Assembly: GCF_004328625.1 (NCBI RefSeq)
Contig: NZ_CP032229.1
Coordinates: 5,146,001 to 5,210,000, forward strand
Direction: 5' to 3'
Source: Streptomyces seoulensis
GTDB lineage: Bacteria; Actinomycetota; Actinomycetes; Streptomycetales; Streptomycetaceae
DNA: 64,000 nucleotides
The translations under genes and the position numbers were made by a program. Positions 36,326 through 44,859 of the stretch are shown one piece after another (within the stretch, counting starts at the first letter, position 1; each line of letters starts with the position of its first letter). The notes under the pieces were generated by a model that was not told where the DNA came from, did not search any database, and was given only the letters and a program-made list of their open reading frames with translations.

Positions 36326-37176
36326 CGGCCCGCCACCAGGTCCAGCGAGAGCCGCAGGTCGCGCGGCGCGGTGACGTCCAGCGTGCGGTCCTCCGCGAGC
36401 ACCGCGGTCTGCAGGCTGCGCAGCTTGTGGGACGGCTCGATGCCGAGGTCCTCCACCAGCCGGCGGTTGAGCCCCTGGTACACGTCGAGGGCGTGGGCGG
36501 TGCGGCCGGACCGGTAGAGGGCCAGCATGTACTGGGCGTGCAGGTTCTCGTGGGTGGGGTGCCGGGAGACGAGGTCCCCCAGCTCGGAGATGAGCTGGTG
36601 GTGCATGCCCAGGCGCAGCTCCGCGTCCAGGCACTGCTCCAGGGCCGTCATCCGGATGCCTTCCAGGCGGGTGACATGGGCCTGGAGGTGCATCCCGGTC
36701 TCGACGTCGGCCAGGGTGGCGCCGCGCCACAGCCGCAGGGCGCCGCGCAGCGCGTGCGAGATCTCCCGCGCGTCGTCACCGGCCCGCGCGCCGCGCGCCT
36801 GGGCCAGCTGCTCGTCCAGGGTGTGCACGTCCAGACAACCGGCCGACAGATTGAGGACGTAGCCCTGGTGGTGGGTCTCCAGGACCCGCTTGGCGGCCTC
36901 GGTGCTCCCGATGCCGGGCAGCGCGGCCAGCGCCTGGCGGATGCGGAACACCCGTGTGTGCAGGCTCTGTACGGCGCTGCGCGGGGAGTCCTCGCCCCAC
37001 AGTTCCTGCACGCAGGTGTTCAGCGTGACGAGAGAACCCTCGTTCAGCACCAGCAGGGCGAGGAGTTGTCGTGTCTTGGGGGCCGACGGCAGCCGGTCCG
37101 CGCCCTGCGCGGGGGACGCCGGGGTCGTCGCGGTGTCGAGGTCGGCGGTGAGCGGGCCGAGAACTCCGAACTTCAT
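36322..37176 (-). CDS. SARP-family pathway activator
   Basis: A small streptomycete antibiotic regulatory protein of 284 residues. Residues about 1-105 are an OmpR-type winged helix (MKFGVLGPLTA, KTRQLLALLVLNEGSLV, ELWGEDSPRSAVQSLHTRVFRIRQAL), and residues about 115-270 form the bacterial transcriptional activation domain (LWRGATLADVE, HENLHAQYMLALYRSGRTAHAL). Members bind direct heptamer repeats and switch on antibiotic clusters. ATG at 37176 has GAGAGGAA upstream. As first gene of the leftward operon, facing the rightward operon across 217 bases, it is the obvious local activator. Confidence 0.92.
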   Translation of the reverse strand: MKFGVLGPLTADLDTATTPASPAQGADRLPSAPKTRQLLALLVLNEGSLVTLNTCVQELWGEDSPRSAVQSLHTRVFRIRQALAALPGIGSTEAAKRVLETHHQGYVLNLSAGCLDVHTLDEQLAQARGARAGDDAREISHALRGALRLWRGATLADVETGMHLQAHVTRLEGIRMTALEQCLDAELRLGMHHQLISELGDLVSRHPTHENLHAQYMLALYRSGRTAHALDVYQGLNRRLVEDLGIEPSHKLRSLQTAVLAEDRTLDVTAPRDLRLSLDLVAGR

Positions 37177-37270
37177 GCACGTTCCTCTCGTATGAAGGAC
37201 GGGGGAGCCGGGGGAGGTCCCGCCTTCTCCACCGTAGGAACGTGCCGCGCCGACCGCCCACGATCGGCGG

Positions 37271-37391
37271 CCGGTTGACCGGGACTCCGTCACTGCTGGC
37301 CGTCCTGTCCCGGTACGCGGTGAAATCGGCCCCTCTGTACGGCCGGTAGCGGAGCTTCAGCCGATCGTAAGGACCGGCTGCTGTGCTGAAG
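37271..37391. promoter_or_regulatory. central control region of the divergent operons
   Basis: The divergent intergenic stretch between the SARP and HAD genes. CCGGT-TG-ACCGG lies at 37271-37282, with TTGACC inside it. A perfect 7-base inverted repeat, CTTCAGC (37355-37361) and GCTGAAG (37385-37391), ends three bases before the HAD start codon. I could not assign clear SARP heptamer repeats by eye. Confidence 0.35.
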
Positions 37392-37393
37392 TC

Positions 37394-38068
37394 ATGGAAC
37401 AGCGACTGGTCATTTTCGACTGCGACGGAGTGCTGGTCGACAGCGAGACGCTCAGCGCCGAAGTCCTGCGCACCATGACGGCGCCCGAACTGGCCCTCAC
37501 CTCCGCCGAAGCGCTCCGCCTGCTGCGCGGACGCAAGGTGGCCCTCTGGGTCGAGGAGCTCGGCGAACGCCTCGGACGCCCACTGGGCGAGGAGTTCATC
37601 GCGGCGTTCCGCCGCCGCACCCTGGAAGCCTTCACGGGCGGACTGCTGCCGGTGCCCGGCGTGCGCGAGCTGCTGGCCGGCCTGTCCGTGCCCTACTGCA
37701 CCGCCTCCAGCGCCCCCCGGGAGAAGATCACCCACGCCCTGTCCGTCACCGGCCTGCTGCCCCACTTCGAGGGCCGTATCTTCAGCGCCTACGAAGTGGG
37801 CTCCTGGAAACCGGAGCCGGACCTCTTCCTGCACGCCGCGCACCGGCTCGGCACCCCGCCACAGGACTGCGCCGTGGTGGAGGACTCCCTGGTCGGTGTC
37901 CAGGCGGCGGTCGCCGCCCGGATGACCGTCTTCGGCTACGCCCCGCCCGGCAGCGGCACCGCCGCCGAACTGGCCGGGGCCGGGGCGCACGTCTTCACCT
38001 CCATGGCGCGGCTGCCCGCCCTGCTCGGACACCGCCTCGCCACCACACCGCCGACGCCCGCCGTCTAG
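37394..38068 (+). CDS. HAD-superfamily phosphatase
   Basis: A 224-residue phosphatase of the beta-phosphoglucomutase/Gph-like subfamily. Motif I is FDCDGVLVDSE with nucleophile Asp9 and acid Asp11; motif II is CTASSAPREKI, motif III KPEPDLF and motif IV VVEDSLVGVQAA. A helical cap lies between residues 15 and 80. It probably dephosphorylates a sugar phosphate of the pathway, since a transaldolase follows 72 bases later. It is the first gene of the rightward operon and has no ribosome site; its ATG sits just after the inverted repeat, so a leaderless start is possible. Confidence 0.85.
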   Translation: MEQRLVIFDCDGVLVDSETLSAEVLRTMTAPELALTSAEALRLLRGRKVALWVEELGERLGRPLGEEFIAAFRRRTLEAFTGGLLPVPGVRELLAGLSVPYCTASSAPREKITHALSVTGLLPHFEGRIFSAYEVGSWKPEPDLFLHAAHRLGTPPQDCAVVEDSLVGVQAAVAARMTVFGYAPPGSGTAAELAGAGAHVFTSMARLPALLGHRLATTPPTPAV

Positions 38069-38140
38069 GCCCCGCCCGGCGCCCGCTCACCGTGCCCGTC
38101 AGCTTCCCCGAGGGAAGCGGAACGGAAGGTACTGCTCACG

Positions 38141-39379
38141 ATGTCGATCGTCCTCGAAGAGATGCAGCGTCTCAGTCCGGCCGCCGAGATCTGGTGGGAC
38201 TCCTCGCCGCTGGACTTCCCCCGCTGGCGCGACCAGTTCCTCGCCGGCGCCCCCGACCGGGCGTCCCGCGAACGCTGGGAGGGCCGGCTGCGCACCTTCC
38301 TGTGTCCCGACGACCCCGACGTCTCGCTCGTGCGCGGCGTCACCACCAACCCCTCGCTCGTCGCCCGGAGCGTGCTGGCCACCCCGGGCCCCTGGGAGGA
38401 GTGGATCGACCGGACGGTACGCGCACAGCCGCTGCCCGACCTCGACCACACCTTCCACCTCGTCTACGAGGAGGCGCTGCGCCGCGCGGCCCGCGCCATG
38501 CGCCCCATGTGGGAGGCGACCGGCGGCCGCTACGGCTGGGTCTCCGGACAGCTCGACCCGCGCCTGATGTTCCACGCCGGGGCCATGACCGAACAGGGCC
38601 TGAGAATCGCGCGGATCGCGCCCAACCTGATGGTGAAGGTGCCCGGCTCGGCCGCCGGCTACCAGACCATCCGCACCCTGGTCGGCCACGGCATCTCCGT
38701 CAACAACACGCTCTCGTACACCGTCCCGCAGTTCCTCGCCTGCGTGGACGCCGTGAACGGCGGACTGCGGGACGCGGCCCGCCGGGGCGTGGACACCACC
38801 CGCTGGCGCGCGGTCTTCACCCACATGATCGGCCGGTTCGGCGCCAACACCGACCTGCTGCACGAGGCGGCGGCCCGTGACGTCGAACTGACGGCCACGG
38901 ACCTGCGCTGGGGCGAGATCGCCGTCCTCAAGCGCGTCCACCGGCTCATCGCCGAGCACGGCCACCCGGTCAAGCCGCTGCTCTCCAGCCTGGAGACCGA
39001 CGACCCGGCCCAGGGCTTCGGCGGCCTCAGCATGCACCTGGAACACAGCGCCGGCGGCTCCGTCGCCTACACCTGCAAGCCGCAGTTCGTCGGGGACGTC
39101 GTACGGCGCGAGGCGGAGCTGCCCCGGCTGGACGCCCGGGCGATCCACGCCGACGTGCCCGGGCAGGTCCTGGACAAGCTGATGTGGCTGCCCTCCTTCC
39201 AGCGCGGCTACCTCCCCGACGGCATGTCCGCCGACCAGTTCGCCCACTACGGCGCGTTCACCGCCACCTACGCCGAGGTCCTCGGCAACACCCGGCGCCT
39301 GCTGGACTTCGTCGCCCGCCGCTTCCAGGCCCTCTCCAGCCGGGCCCGCCCGCTCAGCCTGTCCGGGCACCCCCGGTGA
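38141..39379 (+). CDS. transaldolase
   Basis: Transfers a dihydroxyacetone unit between sugar phosphates through a Schiff base. The 412-residue protein keeps the key features: signature RGVTTNPSLV (65-74), the lysine Lys166 in NLMVKVPGSAAGY, and VNNTLSYTVPQFLACVDAV. It is longer than primary-metabolism transaldolases (about 370 residues), with an N-terminal WWDSSPLDFPRWRDQFL segment and a long C-terminus, and so looks like a specialised branch. An upstream GGAAGGTACTG precedes the ATG. Substrate and product are unknown; a role in making an unusual sugar is inferred from the neighbours. Confidence 0.87.
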   Translation: MSIVLEEMQRLSPAAEIWWDSSPLDFPRWRDQFLAGAPDRASRERWEGRLRTFLCPDDPDVSLVRGVTTNPSLVARSVLATPGPWEEWIDRTVRAQPLPDLDHTFHLVYEEALRRAARAMRPMWEATGGRYGWVSGQLDPRLMFHAGAMTEQGLRIARIAPNLMVKVPGSAAGYQTIRTLVGHGISVNNTLSYTVPQFLACVDAVNGGLRDAARRGVDTTRWRAVFTHMIGRFGANTDLLHEAAARDVELTATDLRWGEIAVLKRVHRLIAEHGHPVKPLLSSLETDDPAQGFGGLSMHLEHSAGGSVAYTCKPQFVGDVVRREAELPRLDARAIHADVPGQVLDKLMWLPSFQRGYLPDGMSADQFAHYGAFTATYAEVLGNTRRLLDFVARRFQALSSRARPLSLSGHPR

Positions 39380-39429
39380 CCGCACGCCCGGCGCCGTCCC
39401 GTCCACGTCTGTCCAGGAGGCAGGAGCCC

Positions 39430-40182
39430 GTGCACCCGTCGATCGCACTGTGGAGCCACCCGCGCTCCCTGTCCACGGCCGTCGAACGCTCCTTCATCGA
39501 ACGCGGCGACTTCACCGTCTTCCACGAGGAGTTCGCCTACGTCTTCTTCATGCACGAGGAGCGGGCCGCCATCCCGCACAAGAACCCGCAGGACGGCCAC
39601 CCCCTCACCTACCCGGACGTGCGGCGGATGATGGAGGACGCGCGCGCCGAACGCCCCGTGTTCCACAAGGACTTCCCCTACCACTGCCTCGACCACCTGC
39701 TCGCCGACCCCGAGTACCTGCGCGGCCAGACGCACACCTTCCTGGTCCGCGACCCGGAAGAGGCCGTGCTCTCGCACGCCACCGTCCACCCCGGGGTCAC
39801 CCGCGAGGTCCTCGGCTACGAGCCGCTGGCCCGGCTCTTCGACGCGGTGCGCGAACTGACCGGCGAGACCCCGGTCGTCATCAACGCGGCCGACCTCGCC
39901 GCCGACGCCGAGGGGACCCTGTCCGCCTACTGCGCGGCCATCGGCGTGCCCTTCCGGCCCGAGGCCCTGCGCTGGTCCAGCGGCGAGCGCGGCGAGTGGG
40001 CCACCTGGAGTGGCTGGCACACCGACGTCGCGGCCAGCACCGGCATCGGCGCCCCCGCCCGCAAGTACCGCGTGAGCTACGACGAGGCGCCCCACCTGCG
40101 CGAGTTCGTCCAGTACTGCAAGCCGTTCTACGACCACATCGACCAGTACCGGCTCCGGCCGGAGAAGGAGGCCGTGGCATGA
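39430..40182 (+). CDS. sulfotransferase-like protein
   Basis: A 250-residue P-loop protein of the sulfotransferase fold. The 5'-phosphosulfate loop is SHPRSLSTAVERSF (9-22), and the 3'-phosphate region is FLVRDPEEAVLSH with Arg107 and Ser115. HKDFPYHCLDHL lies where the acceptor site is expected. It is nearest to stand-alone bacterial sulfotransferase-like proteins. With CysC, CysD and CysN at the end of the same operon, PAPS-dependent sulfation of the product is the simplest reading, but some family members have other roles. GTG at 39430 follows AGGAGGCAGGA. Confidence 0.8.
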   Translation: MHPSIALWSHPRSLSTAVERSFIERGDFTVFHEEFAYVFFMHEERAAIPHKNPQDGHPLTYPDVRRMMEDARAERPVFHKDFPYHCLDHLLADPEYLRGQTHTFLVRDPEEAVLSHATVHPGVTREVLGYEPLARLFDAVRELTGETPVVINAADLAADAEGTLSAYCAAIGVPFRPEALRWSSGERGEWATWSGWHTDVAASTGIGAPARKYRVSYDEAPHLREFVQYCKPFYDHIDQYRLRPEKEAVA

Positions 40183-40931
40183 CTACCGACGCCCTCACGC
40201 CCGAGACCCGCACGATCATCGTCACCGGCGGCGCCAGCGGCGTCGGCAAGGCCCTGGTGGGCCGACTGCTCGACGCCGGGCACACCGTGGTGACCTGCGA
40301 CATCGACGAGGCCGGCCTGAAGGACCTGGCCGCCGCGCACGCCGGCCGCCCGCTTGAGACGCATGTCCGGGACGTGGCCTCGCACGAGGACTGCGACGCC
40401 TTCATGGACGACGTCATCGCCGCCCACCCCGAGGTGGACGGCCTGGTCAACAACGCCGGTCTCTACCTGGGACAGCCGGTGTGGGAGTACGACGACGCCA
40501 CCATCGAGCGGGTCATCGCGGTCAACGTCAAGGGACCCGTCTGGCTCTCCCGCCGCTTCGCCGGCCATCTGCTGCCCGAGAAGCGGCGCGGCGCCATCGT
40601 CAACCTGGCGTCCGTCGCGGGCGAGGTCGGCAGCTCCGACGCGCTGTACGGCACCGTGAAGGCCGGGGTCATCGGCCTGACCAAGTCCAACGCCATGAAC
40701 TTCGCCCCGTACATCCGGGTCAACGTGGTCTCGCCCGGCCTCATCGTCGACACGGCCATCGCGGACCGCATACCCGACTACCGCTACGCCGAGTACAAGC
40801 GCCAGGAGCAGCTCGACGGCGACATCCGCCCCGAGTACGTCGCCGACGTCTGCGTCTACCTGCTGTCCGACGCCTCGCGCACCCTGACCGGCGCGCTCCT
40901 GCGCTCGGACAACGGCTGCTACCCCCGCTGA
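40179..40931 (+). CDS. short-chain dehydrogenase/reductase
   Basis: A classical SDR of 250 residues. The NAD(P) site is TGGASGVG (16-23), the cofactor region NNAG (91-94), and the catalytic set Ser145, Tyr157 and Lys161 (YGTVK). The C-terminal SPGLIVDTAI and LLSDASRTLTGALLRSDNG are typical of C2-type members. Asp at the end of strand 2 (TCDIDEA) favours NAD(H). It overlaps the sulfotransferase stop by ATGA and probably oxidises or reduces a hydroxyl of the pathway intermediate. Confidence 0.88.
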   Translation: MTTDALTPETRTIIVTGGASGVGKALVGRLLDAGHTVVTCDIDEAGLKDLAAAHAGRPLETHVRDVASHEDCDAFMDDVIAAHPEVDGLVNNAGLYLGQPVWEYDDATIERVIAVNVKGPVWLSRRFAGHLLPEKRRGAIVNLASVAGEVGSSDALYGTVKAGVIGLTKSNAMNFAPYIRVNVVSPGLIVDTAIADRIPDYRYAEYKRQEQLDGDIRPEYVADVCVYLLSDASRTLTGALLRSDNGCYPR

Positions 40932-40963
40932 CCGGCCCCCCAAGGGCCCAGGAAGGAGACACC

Positions 40964-42097
40964 GTGACGACCAAGCCCCTCATCATGCTCGTCGGCGTGG
41001 GCGACCTGTCCGCGAGGGTCCTCAACATGCTGCTGGCCGACCCCGCCACCGACCGCGTGGTGCTCGCCGGCCGCGACCCCGAGGCGCTGCGCCGGCGGGC
41101 CAACCTCGCCCGCTTCACCGCCACCAACATCAGCCGGCCGCCCACGCCCCCGACGGCCGTCGCCATGGACCTGTGGGACGTGGACGCGACCAGCGCCACG
41201 CTCGCCGAGGTACGCCCCGACATCATCGTGATGGGCGCCTCCCTCCAGTCCTGGCGGGTGATCACCCAGTTGCCCAAGCCGGTCTTCGAGGAGCTGGACG
41301 AGGCCCAGTTCGGCCCCTGGCTGCCGATGCACCTCACCCTCAACCACCTCCTGATGCGCGCGGTGCACGCCTCCGGCACCGGCGCCAAGGTCGTCAACGC
41401 GGCCTTCCCCGACGCCGTGGGACCCGTACTCCAGCGGGTGGGACTCGCCCCGACGGTGGGCGCGGGCAACGTCGCCAACATCGTGCCGGCCCTCACCCAC
41501 GGCGCCGCCATGCTGCTCGACGCCGACCCCGGCGACGTGGAGGTGCGGCTCACCAGCCAGCACTACTTCAGCCACTACGTGCCCCGCTTCGGCGACGCCG
41601 GCCGGGGCGCCTACGACCTGGACGTCCGGCTGACCGGCGGCGAAGCCCGGGACATCGACCACGGTGAGCTGTTCCGCCTGCTGGACGGCCCGCTCAAACG
41701 GATCGGCGGCATCGAGGGCCAGCTCCTCACCGCGTCCTCCGTGGTGCGCGTGGTGCACGGCCTGGCCACCGACAGCGGCGTACGCGCCCACGCCCCGGCC
41801 CCCGGCGGACTCCCCGGCGGCTACCCGGTGCGTGTGTACCGGCACGGCGCCGTGCTCGACCTGCCCGCCCACCTCGACGAGGCCACCGCCGTCGCCCTCA
41901 ACGAGGACTGCCAGCGCGCCGACGGCATCGACCGCATCGACGACGACGGGACGGTGCACTTCGCCGAGCGCGAGATGGCCGTCATGCGCCGCCTGCTCGG
42001 CTACGACTGCCCGAGCATGAAGCTCGACGAGTCCGCCGAGTGGGCTCGTGAACTCGGCGCGAAGTACGCCGCGTTCGCCGCCCGGCACGGCGTCTGA
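40964..42097 (+). CDS. saccharopine-dehydrogenase-like NAD(P)-binding protein
   Basis: A 377-residue oxidoreductase-like protein. The N-terminal Rossmann fold is LIMLVGVGDLSARVLNML with an acidic or polar strand-2 end (LAGRDPEALRRR). It is followed by IIVMGASLQSW and a long C-terminal catalytic domain with VNAAFPDAVGPVLQRVGL, GNVANIVPALTHGAAMLL and VRLTSQHYFSHYVPRFG. The fold resembles saccharopine dehydrogenase or homoserine/opine-type reductases, which act on imines formed from amino acids and carbonyls. The substrate is unknown. It may couple an amino acid to the sugar-derived ketone. GTG at 40964 has GGAAGGAG. Confidence 0.72.
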   Translation: MTTKPLIMLVGVGDLSARVLNMLLADPATDRVVLAGRDPEALRRRANLARFTATNISRPPTPPTAVAMDLWDVDATSATLAEVRPDIIVMGASLQSWRVITQLPKPVFEELDEAQFGPWLPMHLTLNHLLMRAVHASGTGAKVVNAAFPDAVGPVLQRVGLAPTVGAGNVANIVPALTHGAAMLLDADPGDVEVRLTSQHYFSHYVPRFGDAGRGAYDLDVRLTGGEARDIDHGELFRLLDGPLKRIGGIEGQLLTASSVVRVVHGLATDSGVRAHAPAPGGLPGGYPVRVYRHGAVLDLPAHLDEATAVALNEDCQRADGIDRIDDDGTVHFAEREMAVMRRLLGYDCPSMKLDESAEWARELGAKYAAFAARHGV

Positions 42098-42144
42098 CGC
42101 CCCCGCCCCGCACCCGGACCCGACCCTGCCCCTGGAGAGCTCCC

Positions 42145-42909
42145 ATGACCACAGCACGGACGATCCACCCGGTTCAGGAGGGCGCCGCACAGTACGGCGC
42201 GTCCCTGGTCGACCGCTGGGACGACCTGATCGACTGGAATCGGCGCCGCGACGGCGAACAGGGCTTCTTCGTCGAGATCCTGGGCGGCGCCGAGGCCCAC
42301 CGCGTCCTCGACACGGCCGCGGGCACCGGCTACCACTCGGTGATGCTCGCCGCCCACGGCTTCGACGTGACGGCCGTCGACGGCAGCGCGGCGATGGTCG
42401 AGCGCACCCGGCGCAACGCCGCCGCCCACGGCCACGACTTCCCCGTGCTGTGCTCCGACTGGCGCGAGCTGTCCGGCCGCCTGGAAGGCACCTACGACGC
42501 GGTGGTCTGCCTGGGCAGTTCCTTCCCGCACCTGTTCGACGAGGCCGACCGCCGGGCCGTACTCGCCCAGTTCTACGCGGCCCTGAAGCCCGGCGGGATC
42601 TTCATCGTCGACCACCGCAACTTCGACTCCGTGCGCCGGCAGCGCTACACGAGCAGCGGCAACTACTACTACTGCGGCAGCGGCGTCAGCGTCTCGGTCG
42701 ACCACGCCGACGACCGGCTGTGCCGCTTCCGCTACGACTTCCCCGACGGCGACGTGCACCACCTGGAGGTCTACCCGATCCTGTCGGCCGAGCTGGACGG
42801 CCTGCTGCGCGACACGGGCTTCGAATCGGTCCAGGACTTCGGCGACTTCAAGCAGGACTTCGACCTCGACGAGGCCGACTTCCTGATCCACGTCGCCCGC
42901 AAGGCGTGA
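42145..42909 (+). CDS. glycine N-methyltransferase-like enzyme
   Basis: SAM-dependent N-methyltransferase of 254 residues. It aligns with glycine/sarcosine N-methyltransferases from start to end: WDDLIDWNRR, motif I VLDTAAGTGYHSVMLA (54-69), VTAVDGSAAMVERTRRNA, VVCLGSSFPHLFDEADRRAVL, IVDHRNFDSV and FLIHVARKA. It may methylate an amine of the pathway product or glycine itself. Two SAM-using enzymes near a MetK gene fit together. ATG at 42145 follows a weak GGAGAG site. Confidence 0.85.
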   Translation: MTTARTIHPVQEGAAQYGASLVDRWDDLIDWNRRRDGEQGFFVEILGGAEAHRVLDTAAGTGYHSVMLAAHGFDVTAVDGSAAMVERTRRNAAAHGHDFPVLCSDWRELSGRLEGTYDAVVCLGSSFPHLFDEADRRAVLAQFYAALKPGGIFIVDHRNFDSVRRQRYTSSGNYYYCGSGVSVSVDHADDRLCRFRYDFPDGDVHHLEVYPILSAELDGLLRDTGFESVQDFGDFKQDFDLDEADFLIHVARKA

Positions 42910-42929
42910 CAAGGCGTAAGGAGAACCAC

Positions 42930-44255
42930 GTGACGAGCACCGTCACCGAACCACGGCGGGGGCCGGAGCGGAACCGCACCGTCGCCGCGTTCGTCATCAC
43001 CATCCTGCTCACCAGCTTCGTGGCCGCGACCTACGGCTTCGGGTTCTACCTGTTCGCGCAGATCGTCACCGACATGCGCGACGACCTGGGCTTCGGCTAC
43101 ACCGTGGTCGGCACGGTCACCGCCGCCGGCCAGCTGGGCTTCCTCGCGTTCGCGCTGCTGGGCACCTGGGTGTCGACCCGGCTCGGCGGAGGCACCGTCA
43201 CCATCGGCTCGGCCGTGCTGTGCGGAATCTGCCTCGTGCTGATCCCGATGACGGACAGCATCGTGCTCATCGGCGTCCTGCTGACCATCCTCGGCGGCAC
43301 CGCCGCCTCCGTGTACGTCCCCCTGGTGGAGATCGTCGGCCGGGTCGTCGACTACCGGCACCGCGGCAAGGTGCTCGGGCTGATCTCCAGCGGCACCAGC
43401 TACGGCGTCTTCGTCAACAGCCTCCTCGTGCCGTCCTTCGTCGGCTCCGGCAACTGGCGCGGCCTGTGGTACTGCGTGGGCCTGGGCACCCTGGCCGTCA
43501 CGGCGGTCGCCGCCTACGCCTTCAAGCGGTACGGCCTGTTCTACAGCCCCGCCGAGAACCAGGCCGACAACCAGGCAGGGGAGCACGAGGACGCCGCGGC
43601 CGACACCACCAGCGCGCGGGCCGGCTGGCGCATGGTGCTGGTCCGCTGGGTGGTCATCGTCTGGATCATCAAGTTCCTCAACGGGTTCGCCTGCATGCCG
43701 TTCCAGAACTACCTCTCGCCCTACCTGCGCGAAGGACTCGGCTTCGACATCCACTTCGCCGCCCAGGTCTGGGGCACCATCGCCGTCATCGGCATGGGCG
43801 CCGGCTTCGCCGTCGGCTGGCTCTCGGACCGCATCGGCGTGCGCCGCTCGATGCTGCTCTGCTACGCCATGTTCTTCACCTCGGCGCTGCTGCTCGTCCT
43901 GGCCCCGGTCGGCTACGTGCCCATGGTCTCCGGCGTCCTCTTCGCGCTGGCCTTCTACCCGATCTACGGACTGGTGCCGGCCTACGTCTCCAAGTCCGCA
44001 TCCGGAGCGGCCGCCACCGTCATCTTCGGCGTCACCAACGTCACCCAGGGCCTCGGCGGCATCGTCGGCAACTACACCGCCGGGTTCCTGAAGAACGTCA
44101 CCGGCGACTTCATGTGGTACTACGCCGTGATCGCGGCGGCCACGGTCGTGCTGGGCGCCCTCGTGCTGCAACTGCCCCACGAGGGCTCCGCCGCGAGCTT
44201 CGTCGGCCGCCGTGCCCCGAGGTCCGTATCCGACAAGGAAACCAGTCATGCCTGA
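42930..44255 (+). CDS. MFS transporter, OFA/monocarboxylate-like
   Basis: A 441-residue major facilitator with 12 predicted helices and a 35-residue acidic central loop (about 210-245). Features are FYLFAQIVTDMRDDLGFGY near helix 1, AVGWLSDRIGVRRSMLLCY for the second-half cytoplasmic loop, and NVTQGLGGIVGNYTAGFL late. It is similar to oxalate/formate and monocarboxylate-type carriers. Start GTG at 42930 after AAGGAGAA. Its stop overlaps the CysC start by eight bases. It may export the final product; the cluster thus has two transporters, one in each operon. Confidence 0.87.
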   Translation: MTSTVTEPRRGPERNRTVAAFVITILLTSFVAATYGFGFYLFAQIVTDMRDDLGFGYTVVGTVTAAGQLGFLAFALLGTWVSTRLGGGTVTIGSAVLCGICLVLIPMTDSIVLIGVLLTILGGTAASVYVPLVEIVGRVVDYRHRGKVLGLISSGTSYGVFVNSLLVPSFVGSGNWRGLWYCVGLGTLAVTAVAAYAFKRYGLFYSPAENQADNQAGEHEDAAADTTSARAGWRMVLVRWVVIVWIIKFLNGFACMPFQNYLSPYLREGLGFDIHFAAQVWGTIAVIGMGAGFAVGWLSDRIGVRRSMLLCYAMFFTSALLLVLAPVGYVPMVSGVLFALAFYPIYGLVPAYVSKSASGAAATVIFGVTNVTQGLGGIVGNYTAGFLKNVTGDFMWYYAVIAAATVVLGALVLQLPHEGSAASFVGRRAPRSVSDKETSHA

Positions 44256-44859
44256 CACCCTGTCCGCGACCCCCGAGACCCCGCCCGCCCCCGGCCACCA
44301 CACCAGCCACGGCTACTGCGCCTGCTGGCCCGGCGCGACCGTGTGGCTGACTGGCCTGCCCAGCGCGGGCAAGACCACCATCGCGCACGAGCTGGCCGAA
44401 CGGCTGCGCGGCGCCGGACGCCGGGTGGAGGTGCTCGACGGGGACGAGATCCGCTCCTTCCTCTCCGCCGGCCTCGGCTTCTCCCGCGCCGACCGCGACA
44501 CCAACGTCCAGCGCATCGGGCTGGTCGCGGAGACCCTGGCCCGCAACGGCATCGTCGCCCTGGTCCCGGTCATCGCCCCCTACGCCGACAGCCGGGAGCG
44601 GGTCCGCGCACGCCATCGGCGCTCCGACACCGCCTATCTGGAGGTCCATGTGGCGACTCCGGTCGAGGTATGCGCGGAACGGGACGTGAAGGGCCTGTAC
44701 GCCCGGCAGGCCGCCGGTGAACTCTCCGGCCTGACCGGGGTGGACGACCCCTACGAGACACCGGCCGCCCCCGACCTGCGCATCGAGTCGCACACCCAGA
44801 CCGTGCCGGAGTCGGCGGCCTCCCTCCACACGCTGCTCCAGGAAAGGGGACTGGCATGA
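44248..44859 (+). CDS. cysC: adenylylsulfate kinase
   Basis: Phosphorylates APS to PAPS, the sulfate donor. The 203-residue protein has the P-loop GLPSAGKTT (36-44), LDGDEIRSFLSAGLGFSRADR with the APS-binding Asp and Arg, NVQRIGLVAETLARNG, and the lid RDVKGLYARQAAGELSGLTGVDDPYE. Length and layout are those of stand-alone CysC. It is directly coupled to CysD by ATGA overlap. No PAPS reductase (CysH) gene is here, so the PAPS is probably used for sulfation rather than cysteine. Confidence 0.94.
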   Translation: MPDTLSATPETPPAPGHHTSHGYCACWPGATVWLTGLPSAGKTTIAHELAERLRGAGRRVEVLDGDEIRSFLSAGLGFSRADRDTNVQRIGLVAETLARNGIVALVPVIAPYADSRERVRARHRRSDTAYLEVHVATPVEVCAERDVKGLYARQAAGELSGLTGVDDPYETPAAPDLRIESHTQTVPESAASLHTLLQERGLA

